A stretch of 9,585 bases of DNA from CAYOVG01 sp964407285 (lineage in GTDB: Bacteria > Desulfobacterota > Syntrophobacteria > Syntrophobacterales > Syntrophobacteraceae): NCBI GenBank assembly GCA_964407285.1, contig CAYOVG010000283.1, forward strand, positions 1 to 9,585, in the 5' to 3' direction. Shown one piece after another: positions 1-6,546 of this stretch; position 1 is the stretch's first letter, and each line of letters begins with the position of its first letter. The notes beneath the pieces are model-generated. The model was given only the letters and a program-made list of their open reading frames with translations. It did not search any database and was not told where the DNA came from. Position numbers and translations under genes: made by a program.

Positions 1-696
1 ATGGAGCGAATGCTGGCGCGGCAAATCAGCAACGCGGAAATACCCGATCCGGCGGCGCTCTCATTGTCGTCACCGCCTCTCACCCCCGATGCGGGTTCCG
101 ATGGACCCGCTCCGGACGCCCTCATCGGCAAGGCGCTCCAGCACCGCCCGGAAATGGAATCCGTCCGGTCGATCGTGCTTGCCGCCGAAGAACGAGTGCG
201 GGCGGCGCGGGGCGAACTGCTGCCGAAGCTGGCCGTGAGTTCCCAGTACCGCTGGGATTCCGAAGACTTCAGCGATGCGGCGGATAGCTGGATGGTGGGC
301 CTCCAGGCGAACTGGCCGCTTCTCGATGGAGGCTTCAGGCTCTCGGCGCTCCGGGAAGCCCGCGCCCATCTCAGGGAAAGCGAGGCGCGCGGCAAGCAGA
401 TGGCGCTCGACATCGCCCTGGAGGTCACTCAGGCGGTGTCGGCGGTAAAGGAAACGGACGAGAAGATCGCCGTTGCGCGGGAGCAAAGGGAGCTTGCCCG
501 CAAGGGCCTAGACGAGACCCGGTACCAGTACGAAAACCAGGTTGCCGGCGTGGATGCGCTCCTGCAGGCGGAAACGGCGTGGAGCCGCGCCGAAGCCGGG
601 TACATGGCCGCGGTTTTCGATGGAAAGATCACGAGCGCGCTCCTTCGGAGGGCGCTCGGCGATTTCGCCGAATCGACGCTGTCCGAGTACCGGTGA
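1..696 (+). CDS. TolC-family outer membrane efflux protein, C-terminal part (5' end outside window)
   Basis: Outer-membrane channel of a tripartite efflux system; it carries substrate handed over by the adaptor and RND pump encoded just downstream. The 231 visible residues match the second half of a TolC-type protein (family usually about 420-500 residues). A Pro/Ser/Ala-rich linker (about 15-40) is followed by one outer-membrane-efflux repeat (about 45-225). That repeat has the typical order: a helix starting ALQHRPE, a beta pair (LPKLAVSSQYRW and WMVGLQANWPLLDGG), then long amphipathic helices rich in Ala, Glu and Arg to the end. No signal peptide or first repeat is present, so the ATG at position 1 is almost certainly internal and the gene begins upstream. 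It ends with TGA at 694-696, 144 nt before the adaptor start. Family call is confident; substrate unknown. Confidence 0.88.
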   Translation: MERMLARQISNAEIPDPAALSLSSPPLTPDAGSDGPAPDALIGKALQHRPEMESVRSIVLAAEERVRAARGELLPKLAVSSQYRWDSEDFSDAADSWMVGLQANWPLLDGGFRLSALREARAHLRESEARGKQMALDIALEVTQAVSAVKETDEKIAVAREQRELARKGLDETRYQYENQVAGVDALLQAETAWSRAEAGYMAAVFDGKITSALLRRALGDFAESTLSEYR

Positions 697-826
697 TCGC
701 AATTGCGCCCGAAGTCGAAGGCTGGAAGCCGCGGACGCTATAGTCGCCCCGGCAAATGTTTCTTCGAGGAATTTGGTGTTGTAGATGCGAACTCAGGCCC
801 CGTAACCAGCGATACGAGTGGCCGGC

Positions 827-831
827 GAGGA
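827..831 (+). promoter_or_regulatory. Ribosome binding site of the adaptor gene
   Basis: GAGGA lies 9 nt before the ATG at 841 and supports that start over the longer open frame reaching back to a TTG at 703. A second purine stretch, AAGGAG (833-838), is too close to serve the ATG well. Confidence 0.55.
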
Positions 832-840
832 CAAGGAGTG

Positions 841-2064
841 ATGGAATTGACTATCGGGAAGCAGAAGCTTCTTACTGAACTTGCGAAAGGCGTGGGGGTC
901 CTCATCATACTGGCGCTGCTCATGATGTGGCTTTCGGGAGCGTTCCGGCACAAGGTGGAGCCCGGCCCGCCCCTGCCCTATTCCGGCTCTCCCGCCGCGG
1001 GCAGCATCCGCAAGGTGGAGTACCGTTCTTTTCCCCTGTACGTGGAGCAGGTCGGCACGCTTCGCACCCGGTCCGACGCCCGGATATCCGGCCGCATCAT
1101 GGCCCAGGTGGTCGAAATCCCCGTGAAGGAAGGCGACATGGTGACCGGTCCGGAACGGGACGGAGCAACCCCCACCATCCTGGCCCGGCTGGATGACCGG
1201 GACATCCAGGCGCGCATTCGCCAGGCGGAGTCCCAGGTCAAGGCCATGGAAAAGGCCCTGGAATCGGCGAATGCGAACGTGAGGTCCGCGCGGGCCATGG
1301 CGGAGGCGGCGCGGGCGGCCGCCCGGAGCAGCGACGCGGACTTCGGACGGACCCGGGAACTCCTGCGCAACCAGGCGGCCACGGGTCAACAGTTGGACCA
1401 CGCCCGGTCCCGGAAGGAATCGGCGGATGCGCGGGTCCAGGCGGCATTGGGAGCCGTGGAGGCGGCGCAGGGAGAACTGCAGCGCACCCTGGCCCAGAAG
1501 TCCCAGAGCGAAGCGGCCCTGGCGGAAGCGCGGGTGATGCTCAGCCACACGCTGGTTCGCGCCCCCTTTTCAGGCCGGGTGGCTCGCAAACTGGTCCAGG
1601 TGGGCGACATGGTGAGTCCCGGACAGCCCATCTTCGCCGTCGAGACGCCCCTTCAACCGGAATTCCATGCAGTCGTGTCCGAATCCCTGCTCAAGGACCT
1701 GGAGGTGGGCCGCGAACTCACCGTGCACATCGACGCCCTCGACCGGGACATGGAAGGCGTTGTGCGTGAAATAACCCCGCAGGCGGACCCGTCCACGCGG
1801 ACCGTGACGGCGAAGGTATCCCTGCCGCCGCAGCCGGACCTCACGGCCGGGCTTTTCGGGAGGCTTCGCATTCCCACGGGAGAGTACGCAACGCTGGTAA
1901 TACCGGTCAAGGCGGTCCGGGAGGTCGGCCAACTCCAGATGGTGGACGTGATGGATTCCGAGGGGCGCCCCCGGCGCCGTTTCGTGACCCTGGGACACCG
2001 GCACGAAGACATGGTGGAAGTCCTCTCCGGGCTCAATGAGGGCGAGGAGGTAACCGTGCCATGA
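841..2064 (+). CDS. RND efflux periplasmic adaptor subunit (HlyD/AcrA family)
   Basis: Membrane fusion protein linking the inner-membrane RND pump to the TolC-type channel. The 407-residue product has an N-terminal membrane anchor (about 17-33, no lipobox Cys) and a first half-lipoyl segment (about 75-105, with ISGRIMAQVVEIPVKEGD). A long Ala/Glu/Arg-rich coiled-coil hairpin (about 120-235) follows, then the second half-lipoyl segment (about 238-268, RAPFSGRVARKLVQVGD MV) and beta-barrel and membrane-proximal regions (about 270-407). The ATG at 841 is chosen because it follows GAGGA at a good distance and directly precedes the anchor; GTG at 838 is an in-frame alternative. The C-terminus stops at GEEVTVP, somewhat shorter than many relatives, and its stop overlaps the pump start by 4 bp, so translation is probably coupled. 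Confidence 0.93.
   Translation: MELTIGKQKLLTELAKGVGVLIILALLMMWLSGAFRHKVEPGPPLPYSGSPAAGSIRKVEYRSFPLYVEQVGTLRTRSDARISGRIMAQVVEIPVKEGDMVTGPERDGATPTILARLDDRDIQARIRQAESQVKAMEKALESANANVRSARAMAEAARAAARSSDADFGRTRELLRNQAATGQQLDHARSRKESADARVQAALGAVEAAQGELQRTLAQKSQSEAALAEARVMLSHTLVRAPFSGRVARKLVQVGDMVSPGQPIFAVETPLQPEFHAVVSESLLKDLEVGRELTVHIDALDRDMEGVVREITPQADPSTRTVTAKVSLPPQPDLTAGLFGRLRIPTGEYATLVIPVKAVREVGQLQMVDVMDSEGRPRRRFVTLGHRHEDMVEVLSGLNEGEEVTVP
2044..2050 (+). promoter_or_regulatory. Ribosome binding site of the RND pump gene
   Basis: GAGGAGG lies inside the adaptor coding sequence, 10 nt before the pump ATG at 2061. It favours that start over the ATG at 2175, which has no clear purine-rich site in front. 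Confidence 0.65.
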
Positions 2065-5000
2065 ACGACTCCGCTCCCGGCGCGCCCGCTGCTTCCCCGC
2101 CCCAACCAGCCTCCGCGGCATCCGCTGCCCCCGCCGGCTCCGGCTCCCCTCCGCCGAACGGCGAACACCATTGGATGAGCCGCATCGTTGCAACGTTCCT
2201 CACCGGGAATCTATCCGTGCTGCTGGTGATCCTGAGCATCATTGCGGGGGTAGTGGCGTTGAGCGTCACGCCGAGAGAAGAGGACCCGCAGATCGTCGTT
2301 CCCATCGCCGATGTTTTCGTCTCCATGCCCGGAGCTTCCGCCAGGGAGGTGGAGCGCCAGGTGGCCACGCGGCTCGAAAAGCTCCTCTACCAGATCGACG
2401 GGGTGGAGTACGTCTACTCGACGAGCTACCCGTCCATGGCCATGGTGACGGTCCGCTTTTACGTCGGGGAGGACCGGGAGGACAGCCTGGTAAAACTCCA
2501 GGGCAAGATACAGGCCAATATCGACCAGGTCCCGCCCGGCGTGAGCGGATGGGTGGTGCGGCCGGTCGAGATAGACGATGTGCCGGTCGTGAACCTGGCC
2601 CTGTACAGCGCGCGCCACAACGACTTCGAGTTGCGCCGCATGGCGGAGGAACTGGAAATACGGCTCCAGGGGGTGAAGAACGCCGGCCGGACGTACGTGG
2701 TCGGGGGACGGCCCCGTGAGGTCACGGTGCGCATATCGCCGCAACGCATGGCGGGATGGGGAGTGTCCCTGTCCGACATCCAGCGGGCGCTGCAGGGAGC
2801 GAATGCGTCCATCCCGGCGGGCGGCATCGAGCACGCCAACGAGGATGTAGTCCTGCAGGCGGGAAGGTTCCTGGCGTCGGCGCGGGAGGTGGAGAACCTG
2901 GTCGTGGGGGTGCGGGACGCTCGTCCGGTGTTCCTGCGGGAAGTGGCCGACGTGAGCGACGGTCCGGCTGAGCCCGGATCGTACACGCGTATCGCCTTCG
3001 GGCCGCGAGGGTTCATGGAAGGCGATCCGGCGGTGGAGGCGATGGAGGAAGCCCACACCGAAGCCGGGTCCGCGGACAATAGCGGAAGCGGAGACGCGAA
3101 CCTGCCGGCCGGGATCGAGCGTTTCAAGGACTACCCGTCGGTTACGGTGGCCGTGGCGAAGCGCAAGGGGACCAACGCCGTCACGGTTTCCCGCGAAGTC
3201 ATCGAGGAGGCGAACAGGTTCGCCCGCGAGGCGCTTCCCGAGGGGGTGCGCCTGCGGGTTACGAGAGATTACGGCAGAACCGCCGACGAAAAGGTGAACG
3301 AACTGGTCGAAGCGCTGGTGGTCGCCATCCTCATCGTCGTGGCGCTGCTGGCCTACAGCCTCGGCCGGCGGGAGGGAATCATCATCGCCCTGGCCATCCC
3401 GATAACGTTCAGCTTCACGCTGCTGCTCAATTTCTTTTTCGGATACACCATCAACCGGGTGACCCTGTTTGCGCTCATTCTCTCGCTCGGACTCGTGGTG
3501 GACGACCCCATCGTGGATGTGGAAAACATCCACCGCCACCTCGGGTTGAAACCCGGCAATCCCTTCAGGGCCGTCATCGATGCCGTGAACGAAGTGCGCC
3601 CTCCGGTCATCCTGGCGACGTTGGCGGTGATACTCTCCTTTCTCCCAATGTTTTTCATCACGGGGATGATGGGACCGTACATGGCCCCGATGGCCCTCAA
3701 CGTGCCGGTCGCCATGCTGATGAGCCTGCTCGTTGCGTTCACCATCACCCCCTGGCTTTCGTACCACATGCTCAAGGGCGGACATGGACGGAGCGGGAAT
3801 GAACCACACGGGAATGAACCGCGCGGAAACGGCGCGCACGGGGATGGACCGCGCCTGGATCGGGATGCGCGGCCCGGAGACGACGAGGAGCACGAAGGCT
3901 CGGATGCGGACAGCGGCCTCTTCAGGGTTTACAGGACCATCATGCACCCCCTGTTCGCGTCTCGGAGGCTGCGGTGGGCGGTTCTCGCGGGCGTGGGGCT
4001 GCTCATGCTTTTCGCGGTGCTGCTGGTGGTTCTGCGGCTCGTGCCGCTCAAGATGCTCCCCTTCGACAACAAGAACGAACTCCAGGTAGTGGTGGACATG
4101 CCCGAGGGGACCCCGCTGGAGACGACCGAGGCGGCGGCGCACGATCTTGCGGCGTTCCTTGTGCGACTCCCGGAGGTCACGGACGTGAGCACGTTTGCGG
4201 GCAGCGGCAGTCCGGTGGATTTCAACGGCCTGGTGCGTCATTACTACTTGAGGCAGTCTCCGAACACGGCGGATGTGCGATTCAACATGGTCGAGAAGAA
4301 ACGAAGGGTCCAGCAGAGCCACGCGACGGGCCTGCGACTTCGAAACGACCTGGAAAGGATTGCCCGGCGCTGGGGGGCCGACATCAAGATCGTGGAAATC
4401 CCTCCTGGGCCGCCCGTGATCGCCACCCTGGTCGCGGAAGTGTACGGGGGTGTGGGGGCGTCGTACGCCGAACTGGTGGAAGCGGGAAAGATCGTGCGCA
4501 AACACATGGAATTGACCGCGCAGGTGGTGGACGTGGACGACATCACGGTAGCGCCGCAGAAGAAGCTCGTCTTCGGCGTGGACCGGACCAAGGCCGCCCT
4601 CCACGGAATTTCCGCCGGGGAGATCGCGCAGGCCGTCCAGGGAGCCACGGCGGGGGCGATCTCCGGGTCCTTGAGGCTCGACAGCCAGGTGCGCCCGGTG
4701 CAGGTCAAGCTCCAACTCCCGAGGGAGGACCGGGTCCGGAAGACGCAGTTGGATCAGATCATGGTCCGGGGCGTGACGGGGGAGGGAGTGTTCCTGTCGG
4801 AACTCGGCGTCTTCTCCGACGAAGTGATCGATCAGCCCATTTATCACAAAAACCTGGCGCCGGTGGCGTACGTGTTCGGGGACACGGCGGGGCTGCCGCC
4901 GCCGGAGGCGGTGCTCGAACTGAGCGCCAAGGTGGACGCGGACCCGGCCCTCGAGGGGTTTGACGTGCGGTGGTCGGGCGAGGGCGAATGGGACATCACG

Positions 5001-5561
5001 CTCCGGGCCTTCCGGGACCTGGGGATCGCCTTCGGGGTGGCCGTCCTGGGGATCTACATTCTGCTGCTCTACCAGACCGGGAGTTACCTGCTTCCGGCAA
5101 TCCAGCTCATCGCGCTTCCGCTTTCCATCATCGGGATTTTTCCGGGGTTCTGGCTGCTCAACCTGGTCGGGGGCGGGTCGGTGGACGGGTGGCCGAATCC
5201 CGTCTACTTCACGGCGACGGCGATGATCGGCATGATCGCGCTGGCGGGCATTGCGACGAGAAACTCGATCCTGCTCATAGAATTCGTGGAGGTGCGCAAG
5301 AAGGAGGGCAAGGGCATCGAGGAGTCGCTGGTGGAGGCGGGAGCGCTACGCACGCGCCCGATCTTCCTGACCTCGCTGGCGGCCATGCTGGGGGCCTGGC
5401 CGATAACGCTGGACCCGATCTTCTCGGGCCTCGCCTGGGCGCTCATCTTCGGCATCATCGTATCGACCCTCTTCACGCTCGTCGTGGTCCCGATGGTCTA
5501 CTACATGGCCTACGCCGGCCGTTTCTCCGCCGAGCCGGACGGCCCGCCGGGAGAACGTTGA
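2061..5561 (+). CDS. RND efflux transporter permease (AcrB/ACR_tran family)
   Basis: Inner-membrane proton/substrate antiporter, the motor of the efflux trio. At 1166 residues it is longer than the usual 1020-1080. Order: a Pro/Ala-rich cytoplasmic tail (1-38), TM1 (about 48-66), periplasmic porter domain, TM2-TM6 (about 418-565), cytoplasmic linker (572-638), TM7 (639-660), second porter domain, and TM8-TM12 (about 987-1148). The proton-relay Asp pair of TM4 is present (D481-D482 in LGLVVDDPIVDVEN). TM10 reads GIATRNSILLIEF, so Arg1067 sits where AcrB has its relay Lys. The extra length comes from the N-terminal tail, an acidic Gly/Ser-rich insert (320-354) and a His/Gly-rich repeat in the linker (579-598). 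The stop (5559-5561) directly abuts a higB toxin stub. The substrate cannot be assigned. Confidence 0.95.
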   Translation: MNDSAPGAPAASPPQPASAASAAPAGSGSPPPNGEHHWMSRIVATFLTGNLSVLLVILSIIAGVVALSVTPREEDPQIVVPIADVFVSMPGASAREVERQVATRLEKLLYQIDGVEYVYSTSYPSMAMVTVRFYVGEDREDSLVKLQGKIQANIDQVPPGVSGWVVRPVEIDDVPVVNLALYSARHNDFELRRMAEELEIRLQGVKNAGRTYVVGGRPREVTVRISPQRMAGWGVSLSDIQRALQGANASIPAGGIEHANEDVVLQAGRFLASAREVENLVVGVRDARPVFLREVADVSDGPAEPGSYTRIAFGPRGFMEGDPAVEAMEEAHTEAGSADNSGSGDANLPAGIERFKDYPSVTVAVAKRKGTNAVTVSREVIEEANRFAREALPEGVRLRVTRDYGRTADEKVNELVEALVVAILIVVALLAYSLGRREGIIIALAIPITFSFTLLLNFFFGYTINRVTLFALILSLGLVVDDPIVDVENIHRHLGLKPGNPFRAVIDAVNEVRPPVILATLAVILSFLPMFFITGMMGPYMAPMALNVPVAMLMSLLVAFTITPWLSYHMLKGGHGRSGNEPHGNEPRGNGAHGDGPRLDRDARPGDDEEHEGSDADSGLFRVYRTIMHPLFASRRLRWAVLAGVGLLMLFAVLLVVLRLVPLKMLPFDNKNELQVVVDMPEGTPLETTEAAAHDLAAFLVRLPEVTDVSTFAGSGSPVDFNGLVRHYYLRQSPNTADVRFNMVEKKRRVQQSHATGLRLRNDLERIARRWGADIKIVEIPPGPPVIATLVAEVYGGVGASYAELVEAGKIVRKHMELTAQVVDVDDITVAPQKKLVFGVDRTKAALHGISAGEIAQAVQGATAGAISGSLRLDSQVRPVQVKLQLPREDRVRKTQLDQIMVRGVTGEGVFLSELGVFSDEVIDQPIYHKNLAPVAYVFGDTAGLPPPEAVLELSAKVDADPALEGFDVRWSGEGEWDITLRAFRDLGIAFGVAVLGIYILLLYQTGSYLLPAIQLIALPLSIIGIFPGFWLLNLVGGGSVDGWPNPVYFTATAMIGMIALAGIATRNSILLIEFVEVRKKEGKGIEESLVEAGALRTRPIFLTSLAAMLGAWPITLDPIFSGLAWALIFGIIVSTLFTLVVVPMVYYMAYAGRFSAEPDGPPGER
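3795..3854 (+). repeat. Four 15-bp tandem units within the RND pump gene
   Basis: Four five-codon units encode GNEPH, GNEPR, GNGAH and GDGPR (residues 579-598) in the cytoplasmic linker between TM6 and TM7. The first two share a 12-bp exact match (3794-3805 and 3809-3820). The length stays a multiple of three, so the frame is kept. Confidence 0.8.
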
Positions 5562-5621
5562 CTTATTTTTCGATATGAAGATGGGAATGCCTTCGATGTG
5601 GATTTTATCGATTATCACTGA
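5562..5621 (+). pseudogene. higB: HigB-family toxin, C-terminal stub only
   Basis: Directly after the pump stop and in the same frame, 19 codons read LIFRYEDGNAFDVDFIDYH and end in TGA (5619-5621). From memory this is the hallmark end of RelE/ParE-superfamily HigB toxins, an FRW/F-[ED]-DG-x-A-x-[ED]-V-[ED]-x-[VI]-DYH tail. It lies 13 nt before the higA start, the arrangement expected for a higBA operon. The rest of the toxin (about 75 residues) and its start are missing, with pump sequence in their place, so no ribonuclease can be made. The match is short, so the call depends on the motif and on the adjacent antitoxin gene. Confidence 0.75.
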
Positions 5622-5634
5622 AAGAGACAAAACC

Positions 5635-5925
5635 ATGGAGATGAAAAACCCCGCGCACCCCGGTCTTCTTGTCAGGAAATGCCTGGACGACCTCGGTCTG
5701 AGCGTTGCGGAAGCTGCCGACGGCCTGGGCATCACGCGCCGGCGACTCCACAATATCGTTTCAGGCCGTAGCAGCGTCACGCCGGAAATTGCGCTCCGCT
5801 CTGAAAAGGGGTTTGGCAACACGGCAGAAACGTGGCTTCGCATGCAGGCGAATTATGGCCTTTCCCAGATGCGCAAGCGGGCTTCAGACATTACCGTTGA
5901 GCGCCTGACCCCGAAGGTAGCTTAA
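5635..5925 (+). CDS. higA: HigA-family antitoxin, XRE-type helix-turn-helix
   Basis: Antitoxin and probable autorepressor of a higBA module. In normal modules HigA binds HigB and the operon promoter. The 96-residue product opens with the family signature NPAHPGLLVRKCLDDLGLS. It has a helix-turn-helix at about 22-44 (SVAEAADGLGITRRRLHNIV), then SGRSSVTPEIALR and the tail motif GNTAETWLRMQANYGL, typical of the family. Length is normal. The ATG at 5635 is chosen over 5575 because it follows AAAGAG (5621-5626) at 8 nt and matches the family N-terminus; the upstream extension merely reads through the toxin stub. Its toxin survives only as a C-terminal stub, so HigA here is an orphan. It may still act as a DNA-binding regulator if it is transcribed. 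Confidence 0.9.
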   Translation: MEMKNPAHPGLLVRKCLDDLGLSVAEAADGLGITRRRLHNIVSGRSSVTPEIALRSEKGFGNTAETWLRMQANYGLSQMRKRASDITVERLTPKVA

Positions 5926-5974
5926 ACGCTCATGATGGAAGAGCTGAAAATATACATTCGTCTACAACAAAATA

Positions 5975-5979
5975 GAGGG
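5975..5979 (+). promoter_or_regulatory. Ribosome binding site of hicB
   Basis: GAGGG lies 6 nt before the ATG at 5986. It sets the hicB start there rather than at the in-frame ATG at 5932, whose 18 extra residues do not resemble the family. Confidence 0.65.
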
Positions 5980-5985
5980 CGGTGC

Positions 5986-6192
5986 ATGAAGCAGGTTGTC
6001 ATCTATCCGGGTGAAGATGGTTTTTGGGTGGTTGAGTGTCCGAGCCTTCCCGGCTGCATCAGCCGGGGAAGGACGAAAGAAGAGGCTCTGAACGATATCA
6101 GGGAGGCTATCGAACTTTACATCGAGTCATTAGCAGAGCAAGGCCGTCCGATTCCCGAAGAACGCCTTGAAACGATGATGGTCGCCGTATGA
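5986..6192 (+). CDS. hicB: Short HicB-family antitoxin
   Basis: Antitoxin expected to neutralise the HicA mRNA endonuclease. The 68-residue product is a single partially degraded RNase H-like HicB domain. It has a strand MKQVVIYPGEDGFWVVECPSL, the hallmark LPGCISRGRTKEEAL, then an amphipathic helix (NDIREAIELYIESLAEQG) and PIPEE. No C-terminal DNA-binding domain is present, as in the short HicB subgroup, so operon repression would need another factor. It lies 60 nt after higA, and its stop overlaps the ATG of hicA (ATGA, 6189-6192). The order is antitoxin first, the reverse of the classical hicAB operon but known in the family. The partner toxin gene carries a premature stop, so this antitoxin is probably orphaned. 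Confidence 0.9.
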   Translation: MKQVVIYPGEDGFWVVECPSLPGCISRGRTKEEALNDIREAIELYIESLAEQGRPIPEERLETMMVAV

Positions 6193-6410
6193 CGAAACTG
6201 CCTTTGGTCTCGAGCCCGAACGCATTGTCGGGCCCTTTAAAGGTTGGATTCAAGGTGTTGAGACAGAAGGGAAGCCATGCAAAACTATACCGGAAGTAAC
6301 CGCAAGCCGATGTCACCATACCCGACCATCACGAAATCGACAAGGGCGCGCTACGGGCGATTCTCCGGCAAGCCGGAATGTCGATAGACGATTTCATTGC
6401 TCTTTTATGA
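6189..6410 (+). pseudogene. hicA: HicA-family toxin gene with in-frame nonsense codon
   Basis: Reading from the ATG that overlaps the hicB stop, the first 36 codons begin MTKLPLVS and include VGFKVLRQKGSHAKLYRK. Then comes TAA at 6297-6299. The same frame continues with PQADVTIPDHHEIDKGALR and AILRQAGMSIDDFIALL to a natural TGA at 6408-6410. Total length (73 codons plus stop) and all conserved blocks fit HicA, a small double-stranded-RNA-binding-fold ribonuclease, including the GSH catalytic His at codon 30. No frameshift is needed, only one nonsense codon at position 37. The first helix region (SSPNALSGPL) also looks eroded, with Pro and Gly where relatives have helix formers. A 36-residue fragment should be inactive. 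A sequencing error or stop-codon readthrough could restore it. Confidence 0.88.
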
Positions 6411-6546
6411 ATAGTGTAATACCAGGCAATCCCGGAGCCTGCGCCGCCGGCCGGTGGACCGATACCCTGAACCGATACCCCCGGCAGGCGGAGCGTTGCC
6501 TCCGACCCGCCCGGCCCGGAGCCTCGGCCGGCGTCGCGGCGCCGTA
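6411..6546. other. GC-rich gap between convergent genes
   Basis: The 136 nt between the hicA stop and the stop of the minus-strand carboxyltransferase hold no credible gene. They contain two copies of CCCGGAGCCT (6431-6440, 6515-6524) and two of ACCGATACCC (6458-6467, 6471-6480). There are two small hairpins with 5-bp stems: CGGAG/CTCCG (6489-6504) and CGGCG/CGCCG (6529-6544). Neither is followed by a T run on either strand, so no intrinsic terminator can be called, although transcription must end near here. Confidence 0.5.

Larger units (their letters stand above)
5562..6410 (+). other. Low-GC patch with two decayed toxin-antitoxin modules
   Basis: This patch contains a higB stub, an intact higA, an intact hicB and a nonsense-mutated hicA, all on the plus strand between two convergent GC-rich operons. 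By hand count GC falls from 55/80 (5481-5560) to 29/80 (5561-5640). It is 27/60 in the middle of hicA (6241-6300) and rises to 51/60 at 6481-6540. The composition step and the accessory gene content suggest acquisition by transfer followed by decay. No integrase, transposase or flanking repeat was found. Confidence 0.7.

Noticed and set aside
698..707. Perfect 10-bp palindrome CGCAATTGCG just after the TolC stop, as an operator
   Set aside because: One short palindrome with no promoter elements or second copy is not enough to call an operator.
703..840. Upstream extension of the adaptor gene to TTG at 703
   Set aside because: The extra 46 residues do not resemble a signal or adaptor sequence, whereas ATG 841 has a ribosome binding site and is directly followed by the membrane anchor.
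2211..4847. Very long open frame antisense to the RND pump gene
   Set aside because: Its product is Arg/His/Pro-rich with no domain, and it mirrors GC-rich codon positions of a clearly conserved transporter. It is a shadow frame.
5558..5586. TTGACT as a -35 promoter box for the antitoxin genes
   Set aside because: No -10-like hexamer lies 16-18 nt downstream; the sequence there is ATGGGA. The match overlaps the pump stop and toxin stub.
5932..5985. N-terminal extension of HicB from ATG 5932
   Set aside because: The 18 residues do not fit the family, which begins at the MKQVVIYPGEDGF strand, and the better ribosome binding site precedes 5986.
6489..6544. Bidirectional terminator between the convergent genes
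   Set aside because: Only 5-bp stems are present and neither strand has a following T run, so an intrinsic terminator cannot be supported.
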